Assembly: GCF_000585415.1 (NCBI RefSeq)
Contig: NZ_KK073876.1
Span: 307,810-371,809, forward strand
Direction of reading: 5' to 3'
From: Sphingomonas jaspsi DSM 18422
GTDB lineage: Bacteria; Pseudomonadota; Alphaproteobacteria; Sphingomonadales; Sphingomonadaceae
Length of the DNA stretch: 64,000 nt
Positions 55,274-63,530 of this stretch are shown in pieces. Every line of letters starts with the position of its first letter. The stretch's first letter is position 1. The position numbers and the translations under genes were made by a program. Under the pieces are notes generated by a model. The model was not told where the DNA came from. It searched no databases and worked only from the letters and a program-made list of their open reading frames with translations.

Positions 55274-56542
55274 TCAGGCGTCGACGACGTCGCGCGAGAG
55301 GCGCCGTGCGGCGAGCAGCATCAAGATCGCGGCGAGCGCATAAAGCAGGCTGGTCGCCATTGCCGAATGGCGCAAGGCGTCGTCGCCGTACCTTGCGGAC
55401 AGGGAGTCGGAGATGAATCCGATGACGGTCGACCCGGCGCCAAGGCCGATCAGATTGTTGATGAACAGGAACAGCGCGGACGCGGTCGCGCGCATGTCGA
55501 GCGGGACGAGGCGGGTAACCGCCGTCACGACCGGGCCTAACCACGTCAGGCCGAGGGCGGTGGGGACGATGAACAACAGGATCGAAAGGAAGAGGTTGGT
55601 AGTCGAAAAGGCCAGAAGATAAGCCGGCAGGGTGACGGCGAAGGCAATCGCCGGGACCATCGCATAGCCGCGCGGATGGGCGTTGCCGAGCCGGTCACCG
55701 GCCAGGCCGCCGCCCCATATGCCGATGCAGCCGCCGACGAGCATGATGGTCGCAACGACGAGGGAACGATGGGTCAGATCGAGACCGTAGCTTCGCGCGA
55801 CGAAGCTGGGGATCCAGAAGGCCAGACCATATCCGACGAGGCTCGCCGTTCCCGCCCCGAAGCTCAACAGCCAAAAAGACGGCTTTACCGCGATCGTGCG
55901 AAACACGGTCGAAAGGGTAGGCGCCTTGACGCTGGCTTCCGCCTGCTTGCGGGCGTGCCCGGGGTCACGCACGACGAGTTTGAACAGCGGCGCAAACAGG
56001 ATTCCAAGCAGGCCCACCGCGAAAAAGGCAAACCGCCAATCTATATGCGCGGCCAGCAACCCGCCGAACAGAACGCCGAGCGCGCTACCCAGCGGTATGC
56101 CGAGCGAAAAGATCGCCAGCGCCCGCGACCGCTGTCGCAGCGGGTACAGATCCGAGATGAGCGAGTAAGCCGGTGCGACCCCGGCGGCTTCGCCGATGCC
56201 GACGCTCATCCGCGCCGCGAACAATTGCCAGAAGCTCTGTGCCATCCCGCAAAGCGCGGTCGCGCCGCTCCACAGCGTGAGGCCGATCGTGATTATCCAG
56301 CTGCGATCCTTGCGGTCGGCAAGCATCGCAAGGGGGATGGCAAGCGCGGTGTAAAACAAAGCAAAGGCGGTCCCGCCCATCCATCCGAGCTCGGCGTCGC
56401 TGAGCCCGAGGTCGGCCTTGATCGGTTCCGCCAGGATGCCGACGATTTGCCGATCGATGAAATTGAGGGTGTAGGCGATGACGAGCATCACCATCATCAC
56501 GGTTCGGCCGCGGATGACCGTGCTGTCGTTCTCGCTGGGCAT
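55274..56542 (-). CDS. MFS transporter, spinster-like
   Basis: The 422-residue protein has 12 membrane helices. The N-terminus IAYTLNFIDRQIVGILAEPI, the LADRKDRSWIITIGLTLWSG loop and RMSVGIGEAAGVAPAYSLISDL in helix 4 are typical of the spinster/aromatic transporter group common in sphingomonads. The substrate is unknown. It begins 57 bases before the kynureninase-like gene's stop and is transcribed in the same direction, so a role with that pathway is possible. Confidence 0.85.
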   Translation of the reverse strand: MPSENDSTVIRGRTVMMVMLVIAYTLNFIDRQIVGILAEPIKADLGLSDAELGWMGGTAFALFYTALAIPLAMLADRKDRSWIITIGLTLWSGATALCGMAQSFWQLFAARMSVGIGEAAGVAPAYSLISDLYPLRQRSRALAIFSLGIPLGSALGVLFGGLLAAHIDWRFAFFAVGLLGILFAPLFKLVVRDPGHARKQAEASVKAPTLSTVFRTIAVKPSFWLLSFGAGTASLVGYGLAFWIPSFVARSYGLDLTHRSLVVATIMLVGGCIGIWGGGLAGDRLGNAHPRGYAMVPAIAFAVTLPAYLLAFSTTNLFLSILLFIVPTALGLTWLGPVVTAVTRLVPLDMRATASALFLFINNLIGLGAGSTVIGFISDSLSARYGDDALRHSAMATSLLYALAAILMLLAARRLSRDVVDA

Positions 56543-56599
56543 TTCACACAGCGTTAGAAGAGCAGCTTAGCCTCGGCAAGCGCCGCCCCGACGGCGTGA

Positions 56600-57760
56600 T
56601 CAGGCGATATCGGACGCCACCGTCACGAAGCGGTCGATATCCTCTTCATCGTGATAGATGCCGAAGCCGATGCGCAGCACGTCGCCGCGCACGTCGGTGA
56701 TGCAGTTGCGCTGCAACAATGCATTACACCAGCGTTGTGCATCGGAATGCCGGAACGCAAGGAATCGCGCGTGAGGCCCTTCACCCAGTGGATTGAGCAG
56801 GGTCGCCTGTTCCAGCGGGGTTCCGGCGATCGCATCCAACAACAGACGGTGCAGGCCGGCGACCTTGCCGCTGGCGACGGCTGTGGTGATGCCGTGCGCC
56901 TTCAACGTGCGCCGGTTTGCAGTGAAGCGATACAGTGCGGACGCGTCGAACGTCGCGCCCATGAATCGCGAGCCGTCCTTGGCGTAACCGATCATGCCCG
57001 GCGGCAGCGTGAGGTCTTCGAATTCGGCGTACCAGCCGGTGATCGGCGGCCGAGGTCCGAAGCCCGGCGGGCAATGCATCAACCCCATGCCCTCGCCCGC
57101 CATGGCATATTTGTAGCCGCCCGCGAGGTAGAAGGCGCGTGCCGCGACGTCGGCGGGAAATGGGCGCTCTACAGCCATGAAACTATGGTAGCCGTCGATA
57201 ACGACCCACGGCCCTTCCGGCCGTGCCAGCGCGGCCAGTTCGGAAACCCGGTCCATCCAGCGACCGGAATTGAACATCATCTGGCTGACAAAAATCAGGT
57301 CGTGCTCACCGCTTCTCGCGCGATCGATGAAGCGTTCGGAAAAGTCGGAATAGGGCTCGACCGCGACAATCTCGGGCTCGAACCACCCGTCTTCGCGCCA
57401 GCGCGAGAATTGACGGCGAGCGGAATGAAACTCTCCATCACCCGTCAGCACGCGCAGTTTTGAGCCCTGTCGCGGGCAGGCCGCGACCAAGCGGATGATG
57501 AAATCGTGCGTGTTGGCCGAAAAGACGATCGCCGACGGATCGCCGCTGCCGAGTTCTTCGGCGACCTCGGCCTGCGCGTCGGGCCATAGCTCGCCCATGA
57601 TCCGGTCCCACTTGCGGTCGGCCAGTCGAGCGGCATCATCCCAGCATGCGATCTGCCCTTCGTACGACGCGTCGGGCCAAAGATGATGGCTGTGCGCTGC
57701 CAGGTGGAGCCGTTCCGGCGAAGCAGCAAGGCTTTTCGAAAACAATGGTTTGAAGGTCAA
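56600..57760 (-). CDS. Kynureninase-like PLP enzyme (aminotransferase class V fold)
   Basis: The 386-residue fold-type I PLP enzyme begins LTFKPLFSKSLAASPERLHLAAHSHHLWPD. The cofactor lysine is in YLAGGYKYAMAGEGMG; ANTHDFIIRL, VVIDGYHSF and a SQMMFNSGRW segment also fit. Beside tryptophan 2,3-dioxygenase it should cleave kynurenine to anthranilate and alanine, but it is divergent from classical KynU. Start: TTG 57760 overlaps the dioxygenase stop (TTGA), with GAGGA seven bases ahead; ATG 57781 is an alternative with a poor site. Confidence 0.8.
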   Translation of the reverse strand: MTFKPLFSKSLAASPERLHLAAHSHHLWPDASYEGQIACWDDAARLADRKWDRIMGELWPDAQAEVAEELGSGDPSAIVFSANTHDFIIRLVAACPRQGSKLRVLTGDGEFHSARRQFSRWREDGWFEPEIVAVEPYSDFSERFIDRARSGEHDLIFVSQMMFNSGRWMDRVSELAALARPEGPWVVIDGYHSFMAVERPFPADVAARAFYLAGGYKYAMAGEGMGLMHCPPGFGPRPPITGWYAEFEDLTLPPGMIGYAKDGSRFMGATFDASALYRFTANRRTLKAHGITTAVASGKVAGLHRLLLDAIAGTPLEQATLLNPLGEGPHARFLAFRHSDAQRWCNALLQRNCITDVRGDVLRIGFGIYHDEEDIDRFVTVASDIA

Positions 57761-58518
57761 AGATCGGTCCTCAGCGACCATAGCTGGGGGAAGGCCCGCT
57801 TGGTGAGGGTCGAAGCGAGGTAAGCCGCGCCCGCCGATCCGCCTGTCCCGGTCTTGAAGCCGATGATACGTTCGACGGTCAGCATGTGCTTGTGCCGCCA
57901 CGCGGCGAGGGCGTCGTCAATATCGACCAGCTTTTCCGCCAGCTGATAGAGGCCGAAATAGCGATCGGGCTGCTGGTAGACGCCGAGCCATGACGACTGG
58001 ATGGCGGCGGCGCCCGATATGTCGAAGCCGGCCCGGGCCAGCGCGGCGTTGGCGGCATCCCACAAGGACGGTTCGTCCAATGCCGCCTGCAACCTCAGGC
58101 GGCCTGCGCTGCCCCCTTCGCAATAGTCGAGGAAGCGCGAATCCTTGAGTCCCAGTCGATACTCGAACTCCCGAAACTGGACCGACTGAAATCCCGACGA
58201 CGTGCCCAAAACGTCACGGAACGCCGTGTAATCGATCGGGGTCAGCGTCGCGAGAATGTCCCACGACAAGGTCATCACCGTCTGGATCCGGCTGACGCGC
58301 GACAAGGCCTTGTAGGCTTCGGCAAACTTGTCTTGCTCGACCAGCGAGATCGCGAGCGCGACCTCGTGCAGCATCTGCTTCAGCCACAACTCCTTGGTCT
58401 GGTGGATGATGACGAACAGCATTTCGTCATGCAGCTCGGACAAGGGCTTCTGCGCCGACAACAGGGTGTCGAGCTGCAGATAGTCGGCATAGCTCATGCC
58501 AGCAGGCGTCGCGGTCAT
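57757..58518 (-). CDS. kynA: Tryptophan 2,3-dioxygenase
   Basis: The 253-residue haem enzyme opens the indole ring of tryptophan to N-formylkynurenine. Signature residues are MSYADYLQLDTLLSAQ, HDEMLFVIIHQTKELWLKQM (substrate arm) and GTSSGFQSVQFREFEYRLG; the haem histidine is in AWRHKHMLTVERIIGFKTGTGGS. It is slightly shorter than average at the N-terminus. It is translationally coupled to the kynureninase-like gene; no kynurenine formamidase is in the window. Confidence 0.94.
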   Translation of the reverse strand: MTATPAGMSYADYLQLDTLLSAQKPLSELHDEMLFVIIHQTKELWLKQMLHEVALAISLVEQDKFAEAYKALSRVSRIQTVMTLSWDILATLTPIDYTAFRDVLGTSSGFQSVQFREFEYRLGLKDSRFLDYCEGGSAGRLRLQAALDEPSLWDAANAALARAGFDISGAAAIQSSWLGVYQQPDRYFGLYQLAEKLVDIDDALAAWRHKHMLTVERIIGFKTGTGGSAGAAYLASTLTKRAFPQLWSLRTDL

Positions 58519-58546
58519 GCCCGCGACTTAGGCTAATTGGGGCAGG

Positions 58547-58562
58547 CGGGACAAGCGTCCCG
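58547..58562. terminator. Short hairpin between bamE and kynA
   Basis: CGGGAC-AAGC-GTCCCG, a six-pair stem eight bases after the bamE stop codon. There is no T-run on the minus strand, so it is only a possible terminator of bamE. Confidence 0.3.
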
Positions 58563-58570
58563 ACCCTGGC

Positions 58571-59026
58571 TTACTGCTGCTGAGAGCCGGGCAGGCCGGG
58601 CTGTGCGATCGACCCGATGTTGCCAAACAATTCGCTGAAGAAGCTCTTCTTGCGGCCCAGCGTCGGCGTCTTGTCGCCGACCGGGTCGACGCTGGCGATC
58701 TGTTCCTTGCCGCTGCGGTCGATCTGCGTGAGGTTGCCGGCGGCATCGAACGAAAGGCGAAGTACCGTCTGTTCGGTGACGCGCGGGTCGCGGAAGGCCA
58801 GCTGCGCCGTGTCGCGCGACACATAATACCAGTCGTTCGGGTTGAACTGGCCGGTGAAGGTCGGGCGCCCAAGCGCCTTGGTCACCGAATCCTTGTTATC
58901 GACGCCGACCTGCAGGCCGTCGGCGATTTCCTTGTCGATCACGAAGCCGCGATGCTCGCGGATGCCGGCGCAAGCGCTGAGCGCCAGACCCATTGCCACG
59001 ATCGCTACGAACCCGCGCTTCATCAT
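58571..59026 (-). CDS. bamE: Outer-membrane assembly lipoprotein BamE (SmpA/OmlA)
   Basis: The 151-residue lipoprotein has lipobox LALSAC (Cys19). The SmpA/OmlA core follows (IADGLQVGVDNKDSVTKALGRPTFTGQFNPNDWYYVSRD in parts, then TVLRLSFDAAGNLTQID). A C-terminal extension rich in Ser/Phe/Gly ends QPGLPGSQQQ. It helps the BAM complex insert outer-membrane proteins. ATG 59026 has GGAGA seven bases upstream. It is divergent from the bc1 chaperone gene, the usual arrangement in alphaproteobacteria. Confidence 0.9.
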   Translation of the reverse strand: MMKRGFVAIVAMGLALSACAGIREHRGFVIDKEIADGLQVGVDNKDSVTKALGRPTFTGQFNPNDWYYVSRDTAQLAFRDPRVTEQTVLRLSFDAAGNLTQIDRSGKEQIASVDPVGDKTPTLGRKKSFFSELFGNIGSIAQPGLPGSQQQ

Positions 59027-59132
59027 CCACTCGTCTCCACATCGTTGGCGCCGCTTGCCACGGACGCCGAGGCGCTCAATATGCGGGGTATGGCCGATGG
59101 CGCAAGCCATTGCCAACCCGAGGAGAAGATCG

Positions 59133-59648
59133 ATGCGTTCACTGATGGCCATGCTGCGCCCGAAAACGGCAGATGCGGGGGCTCTCTACGACGCTGTCAT
59201 CGCCGAAGCGCGGCGACCGGCCTGGTACCGCGAGGGCAAGGTGCCTGATTCGCTGGACGGCCGATTCGCGGTACTGGCGACGCTGACCGCACTCGTCATC
59301 CTCAGGCTGGAAGATGGCGACGAGGACTGCGTGCGCCATTCGGTCGCGCTGACCGAAAGCTTCATCGCCGACATGGACGCGCAGATGCGGCAGGAAGGGT
59401 TCGGCGATCCGTCGATCGGCAAGCAGGTTCGTTCGATGGTCGGCGCACTGGCAACGCGGGTCGATCGCTGGCGCAATGTCCGGGCGGCCGACGAGGGCTG
59501 GTTGGATGCTACCATCTTTAGCGTCTACAAGATGGATTCTCCCGACGACGAGGGCGCCGTCACCTTTGCTACCGAGAGCGTCAAGAGTTTTAACGAGCAC
59601 CTGTCCGGTCGGCCCGACCGCGACGTGCGCGAAGGGCGCATTGCGTGA
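59133..59648 (+). CDS. Ubiquinol-cytochrome c chaperone family protein (CBP3-like)
   Basis: The 171-residue protein matches the bacterial relatives of mitochondrial CBP3/UQCC1. It begins LRPKTADAGALYDAVIAEARRPAWYREGKVPDSLDGRF and includes LTESFIADMDAQMRQEGFGDPSIGKQV in segments and a VRSMVGALATRVDRW helix. It should assist cytochrome b synthesis or assembly of complex III. ATG 59133 follows GAGGAGA. Its stop overlaps the GTG start of the DUF177 gene. Confidence 0.9.
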   Translation: MRSLMAMLRPKTADAGALYDAVIAEARRPAWYREGKVPDSLDGRFAVLATLTALVILRLEDGDEDCVRHSVALTESFIADMDAQMRQEGFGDPSIGKQVRSMVGALATRVDRWRNVRAADEGWLDATIFSVYKMDSPDDEGAVTFATESVKSFNEHLSGRPDRDVREGRIA

Positions 59649-60166
59649 GCGACTTCGCCCACCGGCTGCAGCTGGACCAGATCAGGGACGGCGACCGCAT
59701 CGACCTGCATGGCGACGATGCCGAATGCGTTGCGGTCGCCGAGCGGCTTGGCCTACTTTCCCTAACACGGCTCGAAGCCCATTCCATTCTCGATAAAGAC
59801 GGCGACCGGGTTCGGGCCCAAGGCCGGGTAAAGGCTGCGCTCGAGCAGCCGTGCGTTGCGACCGGCGACCCGGTCCCGGCGATGGTCGACGAAGCCTTTG
59901 ACCTCCACTTCGTACCTGCGCCAACCGGCGGCAGCGCCGATGAGGAACATGAGCTGGGCGATGAGGAGCTCGACACCATTTTCCACGACGGGATGGCAAT
60001 CGACCTCGGCAGCGCCATCGCCGATACACTCAGCCTGGCGCTCGACCCCTATCCGCGCAGCGCCAACGCCGACGCCGCGTTGCGCGAAGCGGGTGTGATG
60101 AGCGAAGAGGAGGCCAGCCCGTTCGCCGCGCTGGCCGCCCTTAAGGGCAAATTGTCGGGCGAATAG
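59645..60166 (+). CDS. DUF177 (YceD) family protein
   Basis: The 173-residue protein starts at GTG, overlapping the upstream stop (GTGA). DUF177 landmarks are GRVKAALEQPCVATGDPVP and EELDTIFHDGMAIDLGSAIADTLSLALDPYPRS. The YceD group is linked to large-subunit rRNA accumulation and usually precedes rpmF-plsX; here those genes are missing and ssb (convergent) follows. Cytoplasmic. Confidence 0.88.
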   Translation: MSDFAHRLQLDQIRDGDRIDLHGDDAECVAVAERLGLLSLTRLEAHSILDKDGDRVRAQGRVKAALEQPCVATGDPVPAMVDEAFDLHFVPAPTGGSADEEHELGDEELDTIFHDGMAIDLGSAIADTLSLALDPYPRSANADAALREAGVMSEEEASPFAALAALKGKLSGE

Positions 60167-60172
60167 CCGACC

Positions 60173-60685
60173 TTAAAAAGGAACGTCGTCGTCCAGGTCG
60201 GTGTCGAACGCCGCCGGCTGCGGGCGCGACTGCTGGCGCTGACCGCCCCCACCGCCGCCGCCAAAGGCCGATCCACCGAAGCCGCCATCGTCGTAGCCGC
60301 CCGACGACCCGCCATAGCTACCGCCGCCCGAACCGCCTTCACGGCTGTCGAGCAGGACCAGTTCGCCGCGGAAGCGCTGGAGCACGATTTCGGTCGAATA
60401 GCGGTCGTTGCCGTTCTGGTCGGTCCACTTGCGGGTCTGCAGCTGGCCTTCGACGTAAACTTTCGAGCCCTTCTTGAGGTAGCTCTTCGCCACCCGGCCG
60501 AGGTTTTCGTTGAAAATCACCACCTGGTGCCATTCGGTCCGCTCCTGGCGATTGCCGTCGCGGTCCTTCCAGGTTTCGCTGGTGGCGATGCGCAGGTTGA
60601 CCACCTCTCCGCCATTGTTGAGCGACCGGGCTTCGGGATCGGCGCCCAAATTGCCGACCAGAATGACCTTGTTCACGCCCGCCAT
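60173..60685 (-). CDS. ssb: Single-stranded DNA-binding protein
   Basis: The 170-residue protein has an OB fold (1-108; [20 protein letters not shown] and [19 protein letters not shown]), a Gly-rich linker (about 115-150) and the acidic tip DLDDDVPF that recruits repair and replication proteins. GGAGAGCGAG lies before the ATG. It covers ssDNA in replication and repair. Convergent with the DUF177 gene, with six bases between. Confidence 0.97.
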   Translation of the reverse strand: MAGVNKVILVGNLGADPEARSLNNGGEVVNLRIATSETWKDRDGNRQERTEWHQVVIFNENLGRVAKSYLKKGSKVYVEGQLQTRKWTDQNGNDRYSTEIVLQRFRGELVLLDSREGGSGGGSYGGSSGGYDDGGFGGSAFGGGGGGGQRQQSRPQPAAFDTDLDDDVPF

Positions 60686-60726
60686 CTCGCTCTCCTTCGC
60701 TTAATCTCGCGGATGAGCGTTAGCGC

Positions 60727-62577
60727 CTAGCCGAGGCCGAATGCAACCGCCGTCCAGTAGGTAACTCCGGCCGCCGCATAGGCCAGCACGAACAGGTATC
60801 CGACCATGAATGCGGGCCATTTCCACCCGTTGGTTTCGCGCCGCGTGACGGCGATGGTCGAGATGCACTGCGGCGCGAACACGAACCAGGCGAGGAAGGC
60901 GAGCGCGGTGGCAAGGCTCCAGCGCCCGGCCATGCGCTGTTCCAGCGTCTTGGCCTGTGCCTCGTCTTCGGCATCGAGCGAGTAGACGGTGCCGATTGCC
61001 GCGACCGCCACTTCGCGCGCGGCCATTGCGGGCAGCAGGGCCAGGCTGATGTCCTTGTTGAAGCCGATCGGCGCGACCACGGTATGGATGCCGTCGGCAA
61101 TATGGCCGGCGATCGACACGTCGGATTGCTTCTGTCCCGGCCCGGCCTGCGGGAAGCTAGCGAAAGCCCACAGCACCACGGTCGTCGCCATGATGATCGT
61201 ACCTGCGCGTTTGAGGAAGATCAGTGCGCGCTGCCAAAGGCCGATGGCGATGTCGGCGATGCGCGGCATCTGATATTTGGGCAGTTCCATCATGAACGCC
61301 CCGCCGCCGCCCTTCACCACAGTCCGGCGCAACACCAGCGCGGCCAGCAGCGCACCGACGATACCGGCAAGGTAAAGGCCAAACAGCACCAATCCCTGCA
61401 GCCCGACACCGGGAAAGGCGTCGCGTGCCGGAATGAAGGCACCGATGATCAGCGTATAAACCGGCAACCTGGCCGAACAGGTCATCAGCGGCGCGACCAA
61501 TATGGTCGTCAGCCGGTCCTTGGGATCCGAGATCGTCCGCGTCGCCATGATGCCTGGGACGGCACAGGCGAAGCTCGACAATAGCGGAATGAAGGCGCGA
61601 CCGGAAAGGCCGGCGTGGCTCATCAGCCGGTCCATCAGGAAGGCCGCGCGGACCATATAGCCCGACGATTCCAGCACGAGGATGAACAGGAACAAGATCA
61701 GGATCTGCGGCAGGAACACGATCACCGCACCCACGCCCGCGAAAATTCCGTCGACGATCAGTGATTTTAACAACCCATCGGGTAGCGCTGCCGCAATCCA
61801 CTGGCCTACCGCCAGCGTCTGCGCCTCCAGCCAGTCGGCGGGCGGCGCGGACCAGGAGAAGACGGCCTGGAACATGACGAACAGGATCGCCGCAAGGATG
61901 AGCGGGCCGGCAACCGGATGGAGGAGAAGGCCGTCGAGCCGATGTGTGAGGCGTCGAACGGGCGTTTCGCTGACGATCGCCGCCATCGCAATTTCACGGG
62001 CGCGGCGCTGCAATTCCAGCGAGTCATGAATCGGCCCGTCGCCCGCGCGGATCAGGCGTGGTCCGGTCAGCAATTCCTGGATCCGCGCGGTAAGGTCCGC
62101 GATGCCCCGCTTGCGCACCGCCACCGTTTCGACGACCGGAACACCCAGCTCCCGTTCGAGCCGTGCCGCGTCGAGTTCAAGCCCGTCGCGCTTGGCGAGG
62201 TCGACCATGTTGAGCGCCACCACCGTGGGCAGGCCGAGGTCGATCAACTGCAACGCAAAGCGAAGATGGTTGTCGAGGTTCGACGCGTCGAGGACGATCA
62301 GCAGCGCCTGCGGCAGCCGCTCGCCCTTCTGCTTACCGAGCAGCACGTCGCGGGTGACCGCTTCGTCGGGGCTGGTCGGATCGAGCGAATAGGTGCCGGG
62401 CAGGTCGATCAGCTCGATCGCCTGTCCGTCGGCAGCAATCAGGCGACCGACGTGCCGCTCGACCGTCACGCCAGGATAGTTGCCGACCTTCTGCCGCGCA
62501 CCGGTCAGCACGTTGAACAGTGCGCTTTTTCCGGCATTGGGGTTGCCGACGACGGCAACCAGCGGCAGGTCGCTCAT
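60727..62577 (-). CDS. feoB: Ferrous iron transport protein B
   Basis: The 616-residue protein has a GTPase domain (1-170) with G1 GNPNAGKS, G3 DLPGTYSLDP and G4 NMVD, a short helical GDI domain, and two Gate repeats with about 10 membrane helices (including PLMTCSARLPVYTLIIGAF). It imports Fe(II) across the inner membrane. The C-terminal tail is short compared with E. coli FeoB. It overlaps feoA by four bases (ATGA). No feoC is present. Confidence 0.95.
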   Translation of the reverse strand: MSDLPLVAVVGNPNAGKSALFNVLTGARQKVGNYPGVTVERHVGRLIAADGQAIELIDLPGTYSLDPTSPDEAVTRDVLLGKQKGERLPQALLIVLDASNLDNHLRFALQLIDLGLPTVVALNMVDLAKRDGLELDAARLERELGVPVVETVAVRKRGIADLTARIQELLTGPRLIRAGDGPIHDSLELQRRAREIAMAAIVSETPVRRLTHRLDGLLLHPVAGPLILAAILFVMFQAVFSWSAPPADWLEAQTLAVGQWIAAALPDGLLKSLIVDGIFAGVGAVIVFLPQILILFLFILVLESSGYMVRAAFLMDRLMSHAGLSGRAFIPLLSSFACAVPGIMATRTISDPKDRLTTILVAPLMTCSARLPVYTLIIGAFIPARDAFPGVGLQGLVLFGLYLAGIVGALLAALVLRRTVVKGGGGAFMMELPKYQMPRIADIAIGLWQRALIFLKRAGTIIMATTVVLWAFASFPQAGPGQKQSDVSIAGHIADGIHTVVAPIGFNKDISLALLPAMAAREVAVAAIGTVYSLDAEDEAQAKTLEQRMAGRWSLATALAFLAWFVFAPQCISTIAVTRRETNGWKWPAFMVGYLFVLAYAAAGVTYWTAVAFGLG

Positions 62578-62828
62578 GCTGCGGTCGACACCTTGATCGC
62601 GCGGGCGTGCGACCGGCGGATCGCAACGGTCATGCGCCCCACCTTGATCGCCACCGGATCGGCGCCGAACGGGCCCTGATGCATCTGCTCGACCGTCACC
62701 CCTTCATCGAATCCGAATTGGCGAAGGCGGATCCGGTCGGCCTCCTCGAGGATCGCCCAGTCGACCGATTCCACCCGGGCGCGAATGCCCCGGCGTAGCT
62801 TGTCGAGTGTGATCAGCGGCTCGCTCAT
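62574..62828 (-). CDS. feoA: Ferrous iron transport protein A
   Basis: The 84-residue SH3-like protein (TLDKLRRGIRARVESVD, then RLRQFGFDEGVTVEQM and GRMTVAIRRSHARAIKV) assists FeoB. ATG 62828 has no purine-rich ribosome site; a Fur-like box and a GATAAT -10 element lie directly upstream, so translation may be leaderless. Confidence 0.9.
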   Translation of the reverse strand: MSEPLITLDKLRRGIRARVESVDWAILEEADRIRLRQFGFDEGVTVEQMHQGPFGADPVAIKVGRMTVAIRRSHARAIKVSTAA

Positions 62829-62845
62829 TTGCGAGCGATTATCAA
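62829..62845 (-). promoter_or_regulatory. Likely Fur box directly abutting the feoA start codon
   Basis: TTGATAATCGCTCGCAA on the minus strand compares with an alphaproteobacterial Fur pattern as I recall it, TTGCGAATNATTCGCAA, at 12 of 16 defined positions. It overlaps a GATAAT -10 box (62838-62843). Context (iron uptake operon) supports it. Confidence 0.55.
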
Positions 62846-62871
62846 TAACAGAAGAAAAAGGGAACTGGAAT

Positions 62872-63525
62872 CTAGCGCGCCGGGTAGCGCAGGCGTCCCA
62901 AAAAGCGCGTCATGCTCGGGCGATACAGGTCATTGCTCGTCCATCCGGCCTTCCACTTTTCGAACCGGCCGACGTCGGCCAGCCTCCGATCGAGGAATGC
63001 CGCGGTGTCGGTCCAACCCTCGCTCTGGTCGTCGAGCCACGCCAGCAAGGTCGCGCTGTAGACACCCGAAAGGATCAGCCGCTTGCTGTAATGGTTATAG
63101 TCGGTCGCCGTATCGCCCGCGAGCCGCCACATCAGGTCCGCCGAACGCCATCCGGTCTTGAGCGCCAGTGGAACGTTCTGCGGCATGGCGAGGATCGACA
63201 ATGCGCGGCGCACGGCTTCACGCGCCGGTCCGGTGGTTTCCAGCCGGAACCAGATCATGGCCCGGATACGCTTGGTGATGCCGAGGCCTGCCAGCCGCTC
63301 CGGCGTGAAATGGTCGACCATCGCCGCGTCGACGCCCTGAATCCACGCATCGATCATGTGCGGCGCGTCCTTGGGATAGGCGAGGCGCGCCTTCTCCCGG
63401 TCTATGCCCAGCTGGTCGGCGGCCGCATCGACCGCCGTCGGGGTCCAGCCGTCGAACACGGCGTTCTCACCGACCTTCAACGCCAGCTTCAGGCGCAGCG
63501 TTTCCAAAGGCGACTGTTCGTCCAT
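62872..63525 (-). CDS. COQ9 family protein
   Basis: The 217-residue protein begins with a TetR-like helical part (LETLRLKLALKVGENAVFDGW). The COQ9 domain follows, with AAMVDHFTPERLAGLGITKRIRAMIWFRLE, AMPQNVPLALKTGWRSADLMWRLAGDTATDYNHYSKR and ILSGVYSATLLAWLDD. COQ9 binds ubiquinone intermediates and presents them to COQ7 hydroxylase. ATG 63525 lies five bases after the EamA gene stop. Confidence 0.9.
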   Translation of the reverse strand: MDEQSPLETLRLKLALKVGENAVFDGWTPTAVDAAADQLGIDREKARLAYPKDAPHMIDAWIQGVDAAMVDHFTPERLAGLGITKRIRAMIWFRLETTGPAREAVRRALSILAMPQNVPLALKTGWRSADLMWRLAGDTATDYNHYSKRLILSGVYSATLLAWLDDQSEGWTDTAAFLDRRLADVGRFEKWKAGWTSNDLYRPSMTRFLGRLRYPAR

Positions 63526-63530
63526 CGCCG

